Of a stretch of 26,468 nt of DNA, positions 7,440 through 14,601 are shown one piece after another (the first letter of the stretch is position 1; every line of letters starts with the position of its first letter). The notes beneath the pieces were generated by a model, which saw only the letters and a program-made list of their open reading frames with translations, searched no databases and was not told the DNA's origin. The stretch spans positions 39,777 through 66,244 of the forward strand of contig NZ_JAQIVI010000121.1 in the NCBI RefSeq assembly GCF_028618695.1, read 5' to 3'. Position numbers and translations under genes: made by a program. The stretch is from Natrinema soli (GTDB taxonomy: Archaea; Halobacteriota; Halobacteria; Halobacteriales; Natrialbaceae).

Positions 7440-8058
7440 GCTGGAGTGAACTTCCTCCACCCGATAGCGGGAATCGCTCACTGTTCATGTTCGCGAGCAC
7501 GACGACCAGATGCTCGAGCCCCTTCGCTGCGTGAATCGTTTGGACCGTCACCGATTTCGCACCGGCGTTCGCGTGGACGTCGTGGATACTTCCGGCTTCG
7601 ATGCCGCGCTCAATGAACCGGATAAGGTCTCCACGGGTCAGCGTCATCGCGATGTGTACTGACTGAATCGTGTGGAGGACGACATCGGCCGTGGCACCGT
7701 CGTACCCGTACCGCGAGAAGACACGTTCTGCCACCCCACCAAGCGTCTCCAGTTGTACCAACTTATCGCAGAACAAGCGCATGTTCTCGGGATATGCCTC
7801 CGTCTCCAGGATGTGCTTGATCTCATTGAGTGTGTAGCCTGCTTCCTCGAGGATGACCGCCCAGCCGCGGTCGGTGTCGGATTCGAGGATGCGGAGCCAC
7901 GCAAGCAGCAGTTTCGCCTGGGGGGTGCGGAACAGTTCAATTCCACCCCTCGTACGCCATCGGAAGTCCGTACTCCTCGGCGGTTTGCAGCAGGTCTCGG
8001 CCGAACTCTCGTGTCCGCGTGAGAACTGCGACATCTCGAGACTCGAGAGGTACTCAAT
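7440..8058 (-). pseudogene. UvrD/Rep-type helicase fragment with frameshift
   Basis: The downstream frame reads GIELFRTPQAKLLLAWLRIL, a helical 2B-like region, then TVQTIHAAKGLEHLVVVL and MNSERFPLSGGGSS, a UvrD-type motif V region. Upstream, RDVAVLTRTREFGRDLLQTA and YGLPMAYEG continue the same protein in another frame. The two join at about 7945, where one extra base breaks the frame. The N-terminal ATPase half and the C-terminus are missing: the fragment stops close to site 4 on one side and site 5 on the other. It is a dead remnant of a superfamily 1 helicase, about 200 codons long. Confidence 0.85.
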
Positions 8059-8083
8059 TCAGAGAAGGGCCGAACGAATGAGA

Positions 8084-8117
8084 TTAATCTTAAGATTAAT
8101 ATTCAGATTAGATTTAA
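8084..8117. promoter_or_regulatory. AT-rich site 5: three half-sites on the AAA+ promoter
   Basis: Three 10-bp half-sites, TTAATCTTAA, TTAATATTCA and TTAGATTTAA, are each separated by GA, giving an exact 12-bp period. The last half-site contains TTTAAG (8113-8118), which is placed as box A 24-29 bases upstream of the AAA+ ATG at 8142. A protein bound here would compete with the basal transcription factors, so this should be an autoregulatory operator as well as a possible partition site. Confidence 0.8.
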
Positions 8118-8141
8118 GTCGGTTCGGTATGTGGAGCCACT

Positions 8142-9071
8142 ATGGGCGATCAATTCAGCGAGGCCCTCGATAAAACAGAGGAGGTACAGGAAGCCTATGC
8201 GAATCAGCTCGGTATCAAGCCAGAGCGGATTCCATTCACGGCCGAGACACTTCCTGACGCGAGTATCGCGGTTCGCGCGAATCAGGAACTCCTCAATGAG
8301 GTTGCGAGCCACATCTTGAATCGAGCAGGCCACATCTCAATCATCGATGAACGGGGCGCTGGAAAATCTCACTTCCGCGATCTCGTGTACGATGCTCTTT
8401 CAGAGGGTCCTCGAAGCGATGAGTTCCGAGTCGCTCGAATACGGGAAGTCGAGTCCATCACGACACGTCGCTTCTATACGCGTCTTCTTGACGAACTCAG
8501 TGAGTACGATGACCTCGAGATTCCAGAGTCGTACCCTCATGCCACAGACGAAGTTCGTCAGCTTGTCGAAGAGGTTGCCGAACAACTCGAATCACTCAAT
8601 ATCGCGTGTATCATCCAAGTTGACCAACTGGAAGATGCGGCACGGAATACGCGAACCTTTGAGCAGTTACTAGCCGCGTTGCAGAGCGTCGGTGACCTCG
8701 GAGATAGTGAACCAGTATTCATCCTCTTCCTGTTTGGAACAGAGCGGGCTGGCGATCGAATCGACGAACTGCGCGAGACGCTCAGTTCCCGACTCGTCGC
8801 GAAGGATCGGACGCTGGAACGATTCGGGTTCGCAGAAACGGAGGAACTCATCGCTCGGTGGCTGGCTTGGGCCCGCGAAGAGGACTATGATTCCGGATAT
8901 CCTTCAGATCCGTACGCTGCAAGTGCCATCGAGTCCGTCGTCGAAGTCAGCGATGGGACCCCACGTGATACTCGACAGAAGTGCTATCACGCGTTCCGAG
9001 CTGGCGCACAGCAGTTCGCTGCCGAACAAGACGTTGAGATCTCGAACGAGACGTTAGACGCATATCTTTAA
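8142..9071 (+). CDS. AAA+ ATPase, Orc/AAA-like, without DNA-binding domain
   Basis: A 309-residue P-loop ATPase. The Walker A region is ISIIDERGAGKSHF (Lys75, Ser76), with Asp69 where the first Gly is usual. Walker B is IACIIQVDQLED, with Gln162 in place of the usual catalytic Glu. A sensor-1-like strand (VFILFLFGTERAGDRI), an LSSRL that could hold an arginine finger, and a sensor-2-like SDGTPRDTRQKCY follow. The protein ends soon after the lid, with no winged helix as in Orc1/Cdc6, so DNA contact would need a partner. That partner is likely the ribbon-helix-helix-like protein encoded 24 bases downstream. I infer a segregation or maintenance role; a regulator or transposition ATPase is possible. 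Confidence 0.72.
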   Translation: MGDQFSEALDKTEEVQEAYANQLGIKPERIPFTAETLPDASIAVRANQELLNEVASHILNRAGHISIIDERGAGKSHFRDLVYDALSEGPRSDEFRVARIREVESITTRRFYTRLLDELSEYDDLEIPESYPHATDEVRQLVEEVAEQLESLNIACIIQVDQLEDAARNTRTFEQLLAALQSVGDLGDSEPVFILFLFGTERAGDRIDELRETLSSRLVAKDRTLERFGFAETEELIARWLAWAREEDYDSGYPSDPYAASAIESVVEVSDGTPRDTRQKCYHAFRAGAQQFAAEQDVEISNETLDAYL

Positions 9072-9089
9072 TATTAAGCTTAAGAATAA
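9068..9089. promoter_or_regulatory. AT-rich site 6 on the promoter of the small downstream gene
   Basis: TTAATATTAA, GC, TTAAGAATAA; mirror match 8 of 10. It overlaps the TAA stop of the ATPase gene (9069-9071), and its TTTAATA (9067-9073) lies 23-29 bases upstream of ATG 9096 as a box A. The small gene can thus be transcribed on its own and repressed through this site. Confidence 0.8.
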
Positions 9090-9095
9090 GGGCGT

Positions 9096-9410
9096 ATGAG
9101 CAACGACAATCCATTCGGCGAAGCGATGGATGACGCAGCGGACGAAAAAGATCGAGAGGACCAGCAACCTGCGTCGGACTTCGATACCGAATCCTACTAC
9201 GACGCGCTCAACACTGGCGTAAAGGACCACACGATAGGCGTCTCCGTGAGCGAAGAGATGCATCAGTTCTGGCGTGAACTCCAAGATACGGACGACGTCG
9301 ACGTCGATCCTGCCCAGTCTATTCGGAATCATCTCGAAAATCTCGCTCATCGACATCCCGACGTGTTTGAACGAGCAATGCGGAAGCTCGAAATCGATCG
9401 CGAGATGTGA
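9096..9410 (+). CDS. Small acidic ribbon-helix-helix-like protein
   Basis: A 104-residue protein. The first 40 residues are acidic and probably disordered. Residues 43-86 fit a ribbon-helix-helix: a beta strand (HTIGVSVSEEM), helix A (HQFWRELQDTD), a turn and helix B (AQSIRNHLENLAHRHP), then a short tail helix. Ribbon-helix-helix dimers bind short, closely spaced AT-rich half-sites, which matches the 10-bp sites on a 12-bp period around this gene. The layout (ATPase gene, operator site, small DNA-binding gene) is like ParA-ParG type partition operons, with acidic N-terminus free to touch the ATPase. The fold is inferred from pattern; the family name is not recognised. Confidence 0.62.
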   Translation: MSNDNPFGEAMDDAADEKDREDQQPASDFDTESYYDALNTGVKDHTIGVSVSEEMHQFWRELQDTDDVDVDPAQSIRNHLENLAHRHPDVFERAMRKLEIDREM

Positions 9411-9471
9411 CCATCAAGTTAACAAGCAGAGAATTGACATTCAATCCGTTGTTGGTCAACTAACTCACTTG

Positions 9472-9632
9472 ACATCCTCCCCGCCCTAAAGGGCGAGGAT
9501 TCCCCGAAGGGGATATTCAGGTTGCGCGTTTCCTCGGTTCTCAAGTACGCTTTCGCGTGGAACGTCGAAGGTCGCCATCCAGTTGTGACCAAGGATGTCG
9601 AGGGTAGCTTCGAGATCTGTTTTCAGCTCGAA
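9472..9632 (-). pseudogene. Insertion-sequence tail: coding remnant plus end hairpins
   Basis: On the minus strand about 48 codons read FELKTDLEATLDILGHNWMA, then TFDVPRESVLENRGNAQPEY to a TAG at 9486-9488. Next to it lie two tight hairpins, CGCCCT-AA-AGGGCG (9483-9495) and CCCC-GAA-GGGG (9502-9512), within the GACATCCTCCCCGCCC sequence. That end sequence is common beside IS200/IS605-group (TnpB-type) elements in haloarchaea. The rest of the element is gone. A similar end lies at 19060-19110. Confidence 0.6.
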
Positions 9633-9680
9633 CCGGCGACGAATGACACTGACGAGAATAGGGGAGAAGACAATTTTAAT

Positions 9681-9950
9681 ATCGATGATAGGGGGTGTCC
9701 GGGTCAGAGTTTACACTTCGATGCCGGGGTGTCAGACGCATGGCTTACACTTCGATGACGGGGGAGGCGGAGATCGTGTCGAAGAGCAGATACTCAGATT
9801 CGCACGAAGTTGAGGCGAACCTCATTACACATCGATGACGGGGGGCCTCTTATCGAATGTACTTCGGTGACGGTTCTACCACAGAGAGCGTAAAACCGGA
9901 TATTACGGAGATAGATTAGTTATATCGCCCGAATAAACATCGACGGGGGT
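9681..9950 (+). other. Replication origin, left ORB-like repeat cluster
   Basis: Repeats of consensus TTACAC(A/T)TCGATGACGGGGG lie in one orientation upstream of orc1: good copies at 9710-9729 (GCC for GAC), 9744-9764 and 9825-9845, and degenerate ones at 9681-9698, about 9859-9874 and 9935-9950. The G-tract ending is the hallmark of haloarchaeal origin recognition boxes, bound by the neighbouring Orc1/Cdc6. Together with the right-hand copies this is an origin. The stretch 9880-9935 is AT-richer and could unwind first. Confidence 0.85.
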
Positions 9951-9954
9951 GAAT

Positions 9955-9962
9955 CTTTTTAA
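9955..9962 (+). promoter_or_regulatory. Box A (CTTTTTAA) of orc1/cdc6
   Basis: It lies 23-30 bases upstream of ATG 9985 and directly after the last degenerate ORB copy, so Orc1 bound at the origin may also limit its own transcription. It supports start 9985 over 9949. Confidence 0.6.
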
Positions 9963-9984
9963 CGCTCCGGCGTACACTAAGCGT

Positions 9985-11430
9985 ATGACCGGTAGTGATC
10001 AAGATGAGGCGGATCAATCTATCCTTGGTGAAGGAACGCATTCTAGAGTTGACGAAGAACAAATAGAAGCTGTCGGAGACACGGTGCCGGACCAAGATAA
10101 AGTAACTACTGAAGACAGTACTCAGCGATCGATCCGGGACATGCTCGACGATGAGGGGGAGACATCAGTCTTCGTCAATCGAGACCTTGTCGAGCCAGAC
10201 ACAATCATCGATGAGGAGCGAATCGTCGGTCGTGACGATCAACTTGAATCTGTTGTCTCATTTCTGAAACCGACCCTCCAAGGAAATCGCCCCCCAAATA
10301 TGCTGTTATACGGTCCTGCCGGGACAGGGAAATCACTCATCATTGGGGCAGTCACACAACAAATTATCGAGCTCTGTCAATCGAAGGGCAAACGCTTCGG
10401 TGTAGTCGATATCAACTGCCAGCCGATCAACACCCTCGACCAAGCAGTCTTCGAGCTCGTCCAGACCGTTGCGAAGGATGTCGACACGAAGATCGGCGTA
10501 CCTGAAACGGGCGTATCGACGAAGCATAAATATCGACGACTGTATAAACTTATCAACGAACACTATGACTCGGTCATTTTCATCCTCGACGAGATTGACC
10601 TCTTGGTCGGCCGGCGAGCAAACGACGAACCTGCCTATTCAAAACTGCTCTACCAACTATCACGAGCGAGTAATACAAACGAAATCGAAGGGCAGGTATC
10701 AGTCGCTGCACTGACGAATGACCCAAAATTTATGGAGGACATCGACGGTCGTGCCGAGAGTTCATTTAATCCGCGAGATGTCTATTTCCCAGATTATGAT
10801 GCAAATCAATTACGCCAGATACTCGAAAATCGTCGTGATGCCTTTCGGCCTGATGCATTAACTGACGACGTATTACCCCTCGTATCGGCATTTGCAGCAC
10901 AGAGTCATGGGGACGCACGAAAAGCAATTGACTTGTTTCGCGGTGCCGGTGATCTCGCGGATGAACGTGGTGACGAGAAGGTTCGCGAAGACCATGTCCG
11001 CGAATCCCAGGAGGAAATTGACAAGGATCGCTCATTAAAGCTTGTTGAGGGACTGACGACCCAAAAAAAGATCTCACTTTACGCGACAGCCTCTGTTGCG
11101 CATTTCTCGAATTGGTCAGGGAGCTCCGTTCCAAGTCCAGTTGGATTCAAGGTCTATCAATGGATTACCGAAGAGATAGATGCTGACCAGATGACCCGCG
11201 AGACATACGTCAAGTATGTCAAAGAACTCTCCACGTATGGTCTGATCTCGTCCTCCCGGAAGAGTCGAGGGCGTGGTGGCGGAATGTACATGGAGTTCAC
11301 CTTCACAGGAGATCCCGCAGCAATGATGAACCGGATTGTCGATGATACTCGAATGGAAGCAGTTTCCGACCAAGAAGAACTCCTCCGAACTGTCATCAAC
11401 TCACAGTTAAAGAAGTTCCATAATCAGTGA
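9985..11430 (+). CDS. Orc1/Cdc6-type origin-binding initiator ATPase
   Basis: A 481-residue initiator. An acidic N-terminal extension of about 60 residues is followed by an AAA+ core: IVGRDDQLE, Walker A GPAGTGKS (110-117), Walker B FILDEID (Asp202, Glu203), a sensor-1 Asn in AALTNDPKF, and sensor 2 SHGDARKAIDLF. A winged-helix domain forms the C-terminus, including FKVYQWITEEIDADQM and TYGLISSSRKSRGRGGG. It should bind the ORB-like repeats on both sides of the gene and load the MCM helicase. Start MTGSDQDEADQ is preferred from the box A. The N-terminal extension is longer than in many chromosomal Orc1 proteins, as is common on secondary replicons. Fully intact. Confidence 0.93.
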   Translation: MTGSDQDEADQSILGEGTHSRVDEEQIEAVGDTVPDQDKVTTEDSTQRSIRDMLDDEGETSVFVNRDLVEPDTIIDEERIVGRDDQLESVVSFLKPTLQGNRPPNMLLYGPAGTGKSLIIGAVTQQIIELCQSKGKRFGVVDINCQPINTLDQAVFELVQTVAKDVDTKIGVPETGVSTKHKYRRLYKLINEHYDSVIFILDEIDLLVGRRANDEPAYSKLLYQLSRASNTNEIEGQVSVAALTNDPKFMEDIDGRAESSFNPRDVYFPDYDANQLRQILENRRDAFRPDALTDDVLPLVSAFAAQSHGDARKAIDLFRGAGDLADERGDEKVREDHVRESQEEIDKDRSLKLVEGLTTQKKISLYATASVAHFSNWSGSSVPSPVGFKVYQWITEEIDADQMTRETYVKYVKELSTYGLISSSRKSRGRGGGMYMEFTFTGDPAAMMNRIVDDTRMEAVSDQEELLRTVINSQLKKFHNQ

Positions 11431-11470
11431 GTTAGCGGTGGGCCACGCAGAGGAACTTCTTGATCCCCCA

Positions 11471-11493
11471 CCCCCCGTCTTCGATGTGTAAAC
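11471..11493 (-). repeat. ORB-like repeat, right side, inverted
   Basis: Read on the minus strand it is GTTTACACATCGAAGACGGG plus further Gs. It faces the left cluster across orc1 and begins 40 bases after the orc1 stop. Confidence 0.8.
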
Positions 11494-11635
11494 TTGGATC
11501 CAATCCGATAAGGACACATCTCAAGGTCAGCAAAGTGTTACTGACACAATCAATGAGTGAAAAGTCAGGGGCATTATCAAGCTTCCTCAAGAACTGCGAC
11601 AGAAGACTGCATCCCAATGTTCTCGTGAACACCCT

Positions 11636-11658
11636 CCCCCCGTCATCGAAGTGTAAAC
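11636..11658 (-). repeat. ORB-like repeat, right side, inverted
   Basis: Minus strand GTTTACACTTCGATGACGGG plus further Gs, an exact match to the core of the copy at 9744-9764. Confidence 0.82.
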
Positions 11659-11850
11659 GGCAGAGAGAGGTGAAGGTCGAAGATCGGGATGAGAGGTTGT
11701 ATCGGCATCAGAGGACACAAGAACGGAGATATCGGAACAAACAACCATTGTGACGGTCTCGATGGGAAGAGAAACTACGCTCAGTTCGTCGGAGTTGATT
11801 TCCTCCTCTCCTCGCTATCAGGTCTATTGCGGATATGGTTACTACGCTTA

Positions 11851-11860
11851 CTATATAAAG
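11851..11860 (+). promoter_or_regulatory. Strong TATA box with no reading frame after it
   Basis: CTATATAAAG is one of the best box A sequences in the window. The first ATG downstream (11883) ends after two codons. A T-rich stretch follows at about 11936-11960. A short untranslated RNA from about 11885 to 11960, between two ORB repeats, is possible. Confidence 0.35.
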
Positions 11861-11988
11861 CCTTGCCAGACTAGATACAACCATGAATTAGAACGAGAGT
11901 CTACCGTTTGAGACCGCCTCTACCGTGTATACCTACTTTTCGTCGTTTTTCACTCTTCTCACGTTCTGTCCCCACTCCTCTCGCAGGA

Positions 11989-12016
11989 TTTTACACATCG
12001 ATGACGGGGGGGGGGG
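11989..12016 (+). repeat. ORB-like repeat with an 11-G tract
   Basis: TTTTACACATCGATGAC followed by eleven G, in the same orientation as the left cluster and opposite to its two nearest neighbours. It makes a convergent and a divergent pair in the right half of the origin. Confidence 0.82.
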
Positions 12017-12357
12017 AGTGTGGGGAGGTCGAGTCTTATCCACAGGATACCCTCACTGGCGAGCCGGCATCGACTGCACTTACTAATATCTTCAATAGTC
12101 GCTTAGCGTCGCTACGGTCAAGGACCTCGTAGATGAGTTCGATGTACGATCCCTCACTACTCGATGATAATCCTTGTCTGCTTTTCAATTGTAATATCGT
12201 ATCTCTTTTTCATAAGCGTAGGCTAACATCGGCTCAGTTGTCGCTCTTATGCAAAGTGTAGAAAGCCCGCATAGTTACACTGAAACGCCGCTAATCTAGA
12301 GGTATGGTTTCTTCTTAGCCAGCGTTCGACAGCTGATTGAGTTAGGAGTCGTTGAGG

Positions 12358-12762
12358 TCAACACGGAGCCGCTCGATGCAGAGTGATCAGCGCAACTTTT
12401 GGATGTTCGGCAGCTATCCAGTCAACAGCAAAGCTCACGCGACTACTCAACCGGAGAAACATCTCAGTAAGGAATTGCCTGAAGTGGTCTTCATTCTCGT
12501 AGATTTCGGGTAAAATCTCTCGTTTGAGACTCTTTCAGAGCGGTTCGATCGTGTTCAACGTCGGCGAATACGGCGGAATGAAGACGAACTCGATGCCGAG
12601 TTCGTCGGCCCGTTGTTGAGTGAGTTTTGCGTGAGGGGAGCCGGAGTTGTCCACCACGAGCAGAATCCGCCCGACCGGATTCTGCTCGCGGATCGCCTCT
12701 AAGGCGTCACAGACGGTCTCCTTGGTTATCCGCTCACCAAACGTGATCGCACTCGTCGACAA
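12358..12762 (-). pseudogene. IS630-family transposase remnant with internal stop
   Basis: The C-terminal half of a DDE transposase of the IS630/Tc1-mariner group: ILLVVDNSGSPHAKL, then LGIEFVFIPPYSPTLNTIEP, the typical second Asp and final Asx/Glu region. A TGA at 12535-12537 replaces the Trp usual after EPL; past it the frame continues KSLKREILPEIYENEDHFRQ to a TGA at 12358-12360. The N-terminal half is not found in any frame upstream. The copy is dead. Confidence 0.82.
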
Positions 12763-13211
12763 CCGTCTCGAAGCGACGCTTCGGCGTCGACGACTTATTC
12801 AGAACCGGGGCGTGACGGATGGCGAGCAATCAGTTACCGCTCCGTTCACATGCGAGAAAGTCACCGGCCTCGTATGGATGATCCTCGGCGACGTGGCTGT
12901 CGATAGAACAACGTATCTCCAGAGGAATGACGATCTTTCGTACGACCCGCGGGAACACAGTGAGAACTATTTGTGACTGTGATACAGTCCTTTCGAATGG
13001 TCGCCAGTCTTAGCCGCTCATGTGGACGGCATCTTCCCTATAGAGTATCGTACGTTGGAAACCACTCCGTCATAGAGCGCGTGAACACCGCCGCGTCGAC
13101 GTCCATAACATCTCCGATATCCCGGTGATCGGCCTCGAGGAAGGTACCCCACCCAACGTATATGAGTTCAACCTCGGATCCGGGGGTAGCAGCTATCGCT
13201 GGCCGATCCGT
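12763..13211. other. No recognisable gene
   Basis: This is the gap between the IS630 remnant and the end of ureF. Short frames exist but none looks like a known protein. The ureF transcript should end here; no clear hairpin with T-run was found. Confidence 0.5.
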
Positions 13212-13985
13212 TCAGCTCATGAACAGCCGTCTGCCGGCGTGTTCGTGACGCATCCCCATGATCTCTGCGAGGGGGGCGAACGAGGCCATCGCCGTGACAT
13301 CGTCGTCGACGTGGCGCTCGCAGACTGTCGCGATCACCGGCTGCAGCGTCTCGAGCACCGACTGGATCTCGGTGTGACCAAACCGGCCGAGCCGCTGTGC
13401 CGCCCCGAGCAAACCCGTAACGAACGAGTACGCATGTGCGAGGCACGCCTCGAGTGTCGAGAGACCGCGCGTCGCGGCGACGACACCGAAAACGACCGGA
13501 TAGTGGCCCGGCGTCGCGCCAGTCTCGATGGCCTCGGCGAAGTTGGCCGTGATATCCCCGCCGTCGGCAGCCGTCGATTTCGTGTCGGTACCTGCTTCGT
13601 CTTCGTTCTGCTCCTCGCCCGAATTCGAGTGCGTCGGTCGTGAACCGGGACTCAGTAGGTCGCACAGCTTCACGCCGGCTTTCGTCGAGCTCTCACGGAA
13701 CTCGCAAGGCATCGTCACCGCGTGGAGTCGCTCATCGACGGCCAGCAGTTGCTCGAGGTCGCCGGCGGTACTTGCGGCGTGGGCGTTCGCCAGTGCAACG
13801 GTTTCACACGGGCCGACGACACGTCGGAGATAGGCAGCTACCAGTTCCCGGAGGTCGTCTCCGTCTTCGATTCGGTCTTCGTTGATATACTGCTCGAGGC
13901 CGTACGAGGCCGTATATCCCCCGACAGGAAGAAACGAATCCGAGAGCCGGAGGGCGGTCAGAAACGGCGCTGGATCAGTGGTCAT
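13212..13985 (-). CDS. ureF: Urease accessory protein UreF
   Basis: A 257-residue all-helical protein that works with UreD and UreG in loading nickel into the urease apoprotein and acts as a gate on UreG GTPase. ALRLSDSFLPVGGYTASYGLE is the family's N-terminal motif; AATRGLSTLEACLAHAYSFV and AQRLGRFGHTEIQSVLETL are the conserved C-terminal helices. An acidic low-complexity insert (about residues 117-155) is a haloarchaeal addition. ATG 13983-13985 (MTTDPAPFL) was chosen because it overlaps the ureE end by 11 bases; a longer in-frame start would lie deep in ureE. Last gene of the operon. Confidence 0.92.
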   Translation of the reverse strand: MTTDPAPFLTALRLSDSFLPVGGYTASYGLEQYINEDRIEDGDDLRELVAAYLRRVVGPCETVALANAHAASTAGDLEQLLAVDERLHAVTMPCEFRESSTKAGVKLCDLLSPGSRPTHSNSGEEQNEDEAGTDTKSTAADGGDITANFAEAIETGATPGHYPVVFGVVAATRGLSTLEACLAHAYSFVTGLLGAAQRLGRFGHTEIQSVLETLQPVIATVCERHVDDDVTAMASFAPLAEIMGMRHEHAGRRLFMS

Positions 13986-14601
13986 GGTGGGAATGACTGT
14001 GATCATGCTCACCGTGTTCGTGCGCGTGCCCGCCAGTGCCGTGACCGTGTTCGTGGTCGTGTTCGAGGCCGGGGACGGATCGATGACCATCGTCAGAATC
14101 AGTCTCCTCGTCTTCGAGGTCCGTCACGAATAGGTCGGCCTCGACCGTCGTCTTCCGAATTTCGGAGCCGGGGACGACGTTGGCGACGACGCGCTCGACG
14201 ATATGGCGGTCCGCCTCGATCGGAACGTAGATGGTGCCGTCCTCGACAGAGAGGTCCCAGTGTTGGTTGCCGACGCGGTGGCCGAGTTCGACCGCGGCCT
14301 CAAGCGCCTCGCTCGTCGCGTTGGGCAGCGAAATCGCGAGCGCGTCGCGGGGTTCGAACGCGATGGCGATCATCCGGTCGTCGTCGACCGCCAGTACGTC
14401 GCCAACCGACACGGCCGGTTTGTCGACGATGACGCCCACGTCCGTCCCCGCGTCGGTCGTCGCCCGGAATCGTGACCGGCGGCGATTCTCGGCATTGAGG
14501 ACGACCCGCTCGAGGGTGCCCCGCTCCTCGTGAGTTTTGTGCAACACGGCGAGTTCGTCGTCAGCGTGGACGTTGCCGACGACTCCGTCGATTCGCTCCA
14601 T
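13975..14601 (-). CDS. ureE: Urease accessory nickel chaperone UreE
   Basis: A 208-residue protein that binds nickel and hands it to UreG. The N-terminal part has the UreE peptide-binding domain (ERVVLNAENRRRSRFRA) and the second domain has the metal-binding ferredoxin-like fold, with LGHRVGNQHWDL as its core. The last 36 residues are dominated by His and acidic residues (HDHEHGHG, HAHEHGEHDHSHSHHDH), a nickel-storing tail. ATG 14599-14601 overlaps the ureD stop as TGATG, so translation is coupled; this decides the start against an ATG 60 bases upstream. Confidence 0.93.
   Translation of the reverse strand: MERIDGVVGNVHADDELAVLHKTHEERGTLERVVLNAENRRRSRFRATTDAGTDVGVIVDKPAVSVGDVLAVDDDRMIAIAFEPRDALAISLPNATSEALEAAVELGHRVGNQHWDLSVEDGTIYVPIEADRHIVERVVANVVPGSEIRKTTVEADLFVTDLEDEETDSDDGHRSVPGLEHDHEHGHGTGGHAHEHGEHDHSHSHHDH

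Noticed and set aside
9681..12016. The regularly repeated G-tract sequence as a CRISPR array
   Set aside because: Spacing is irregular, copies occur in both orientations and no cas genes are present; they fit origin recognition boxes.
12647..12976. Plus-strand frame of 109 codons opposite the IS630 remnant
   Set aside because: Starts antisense to transposase sequence and has no recognisable motif.
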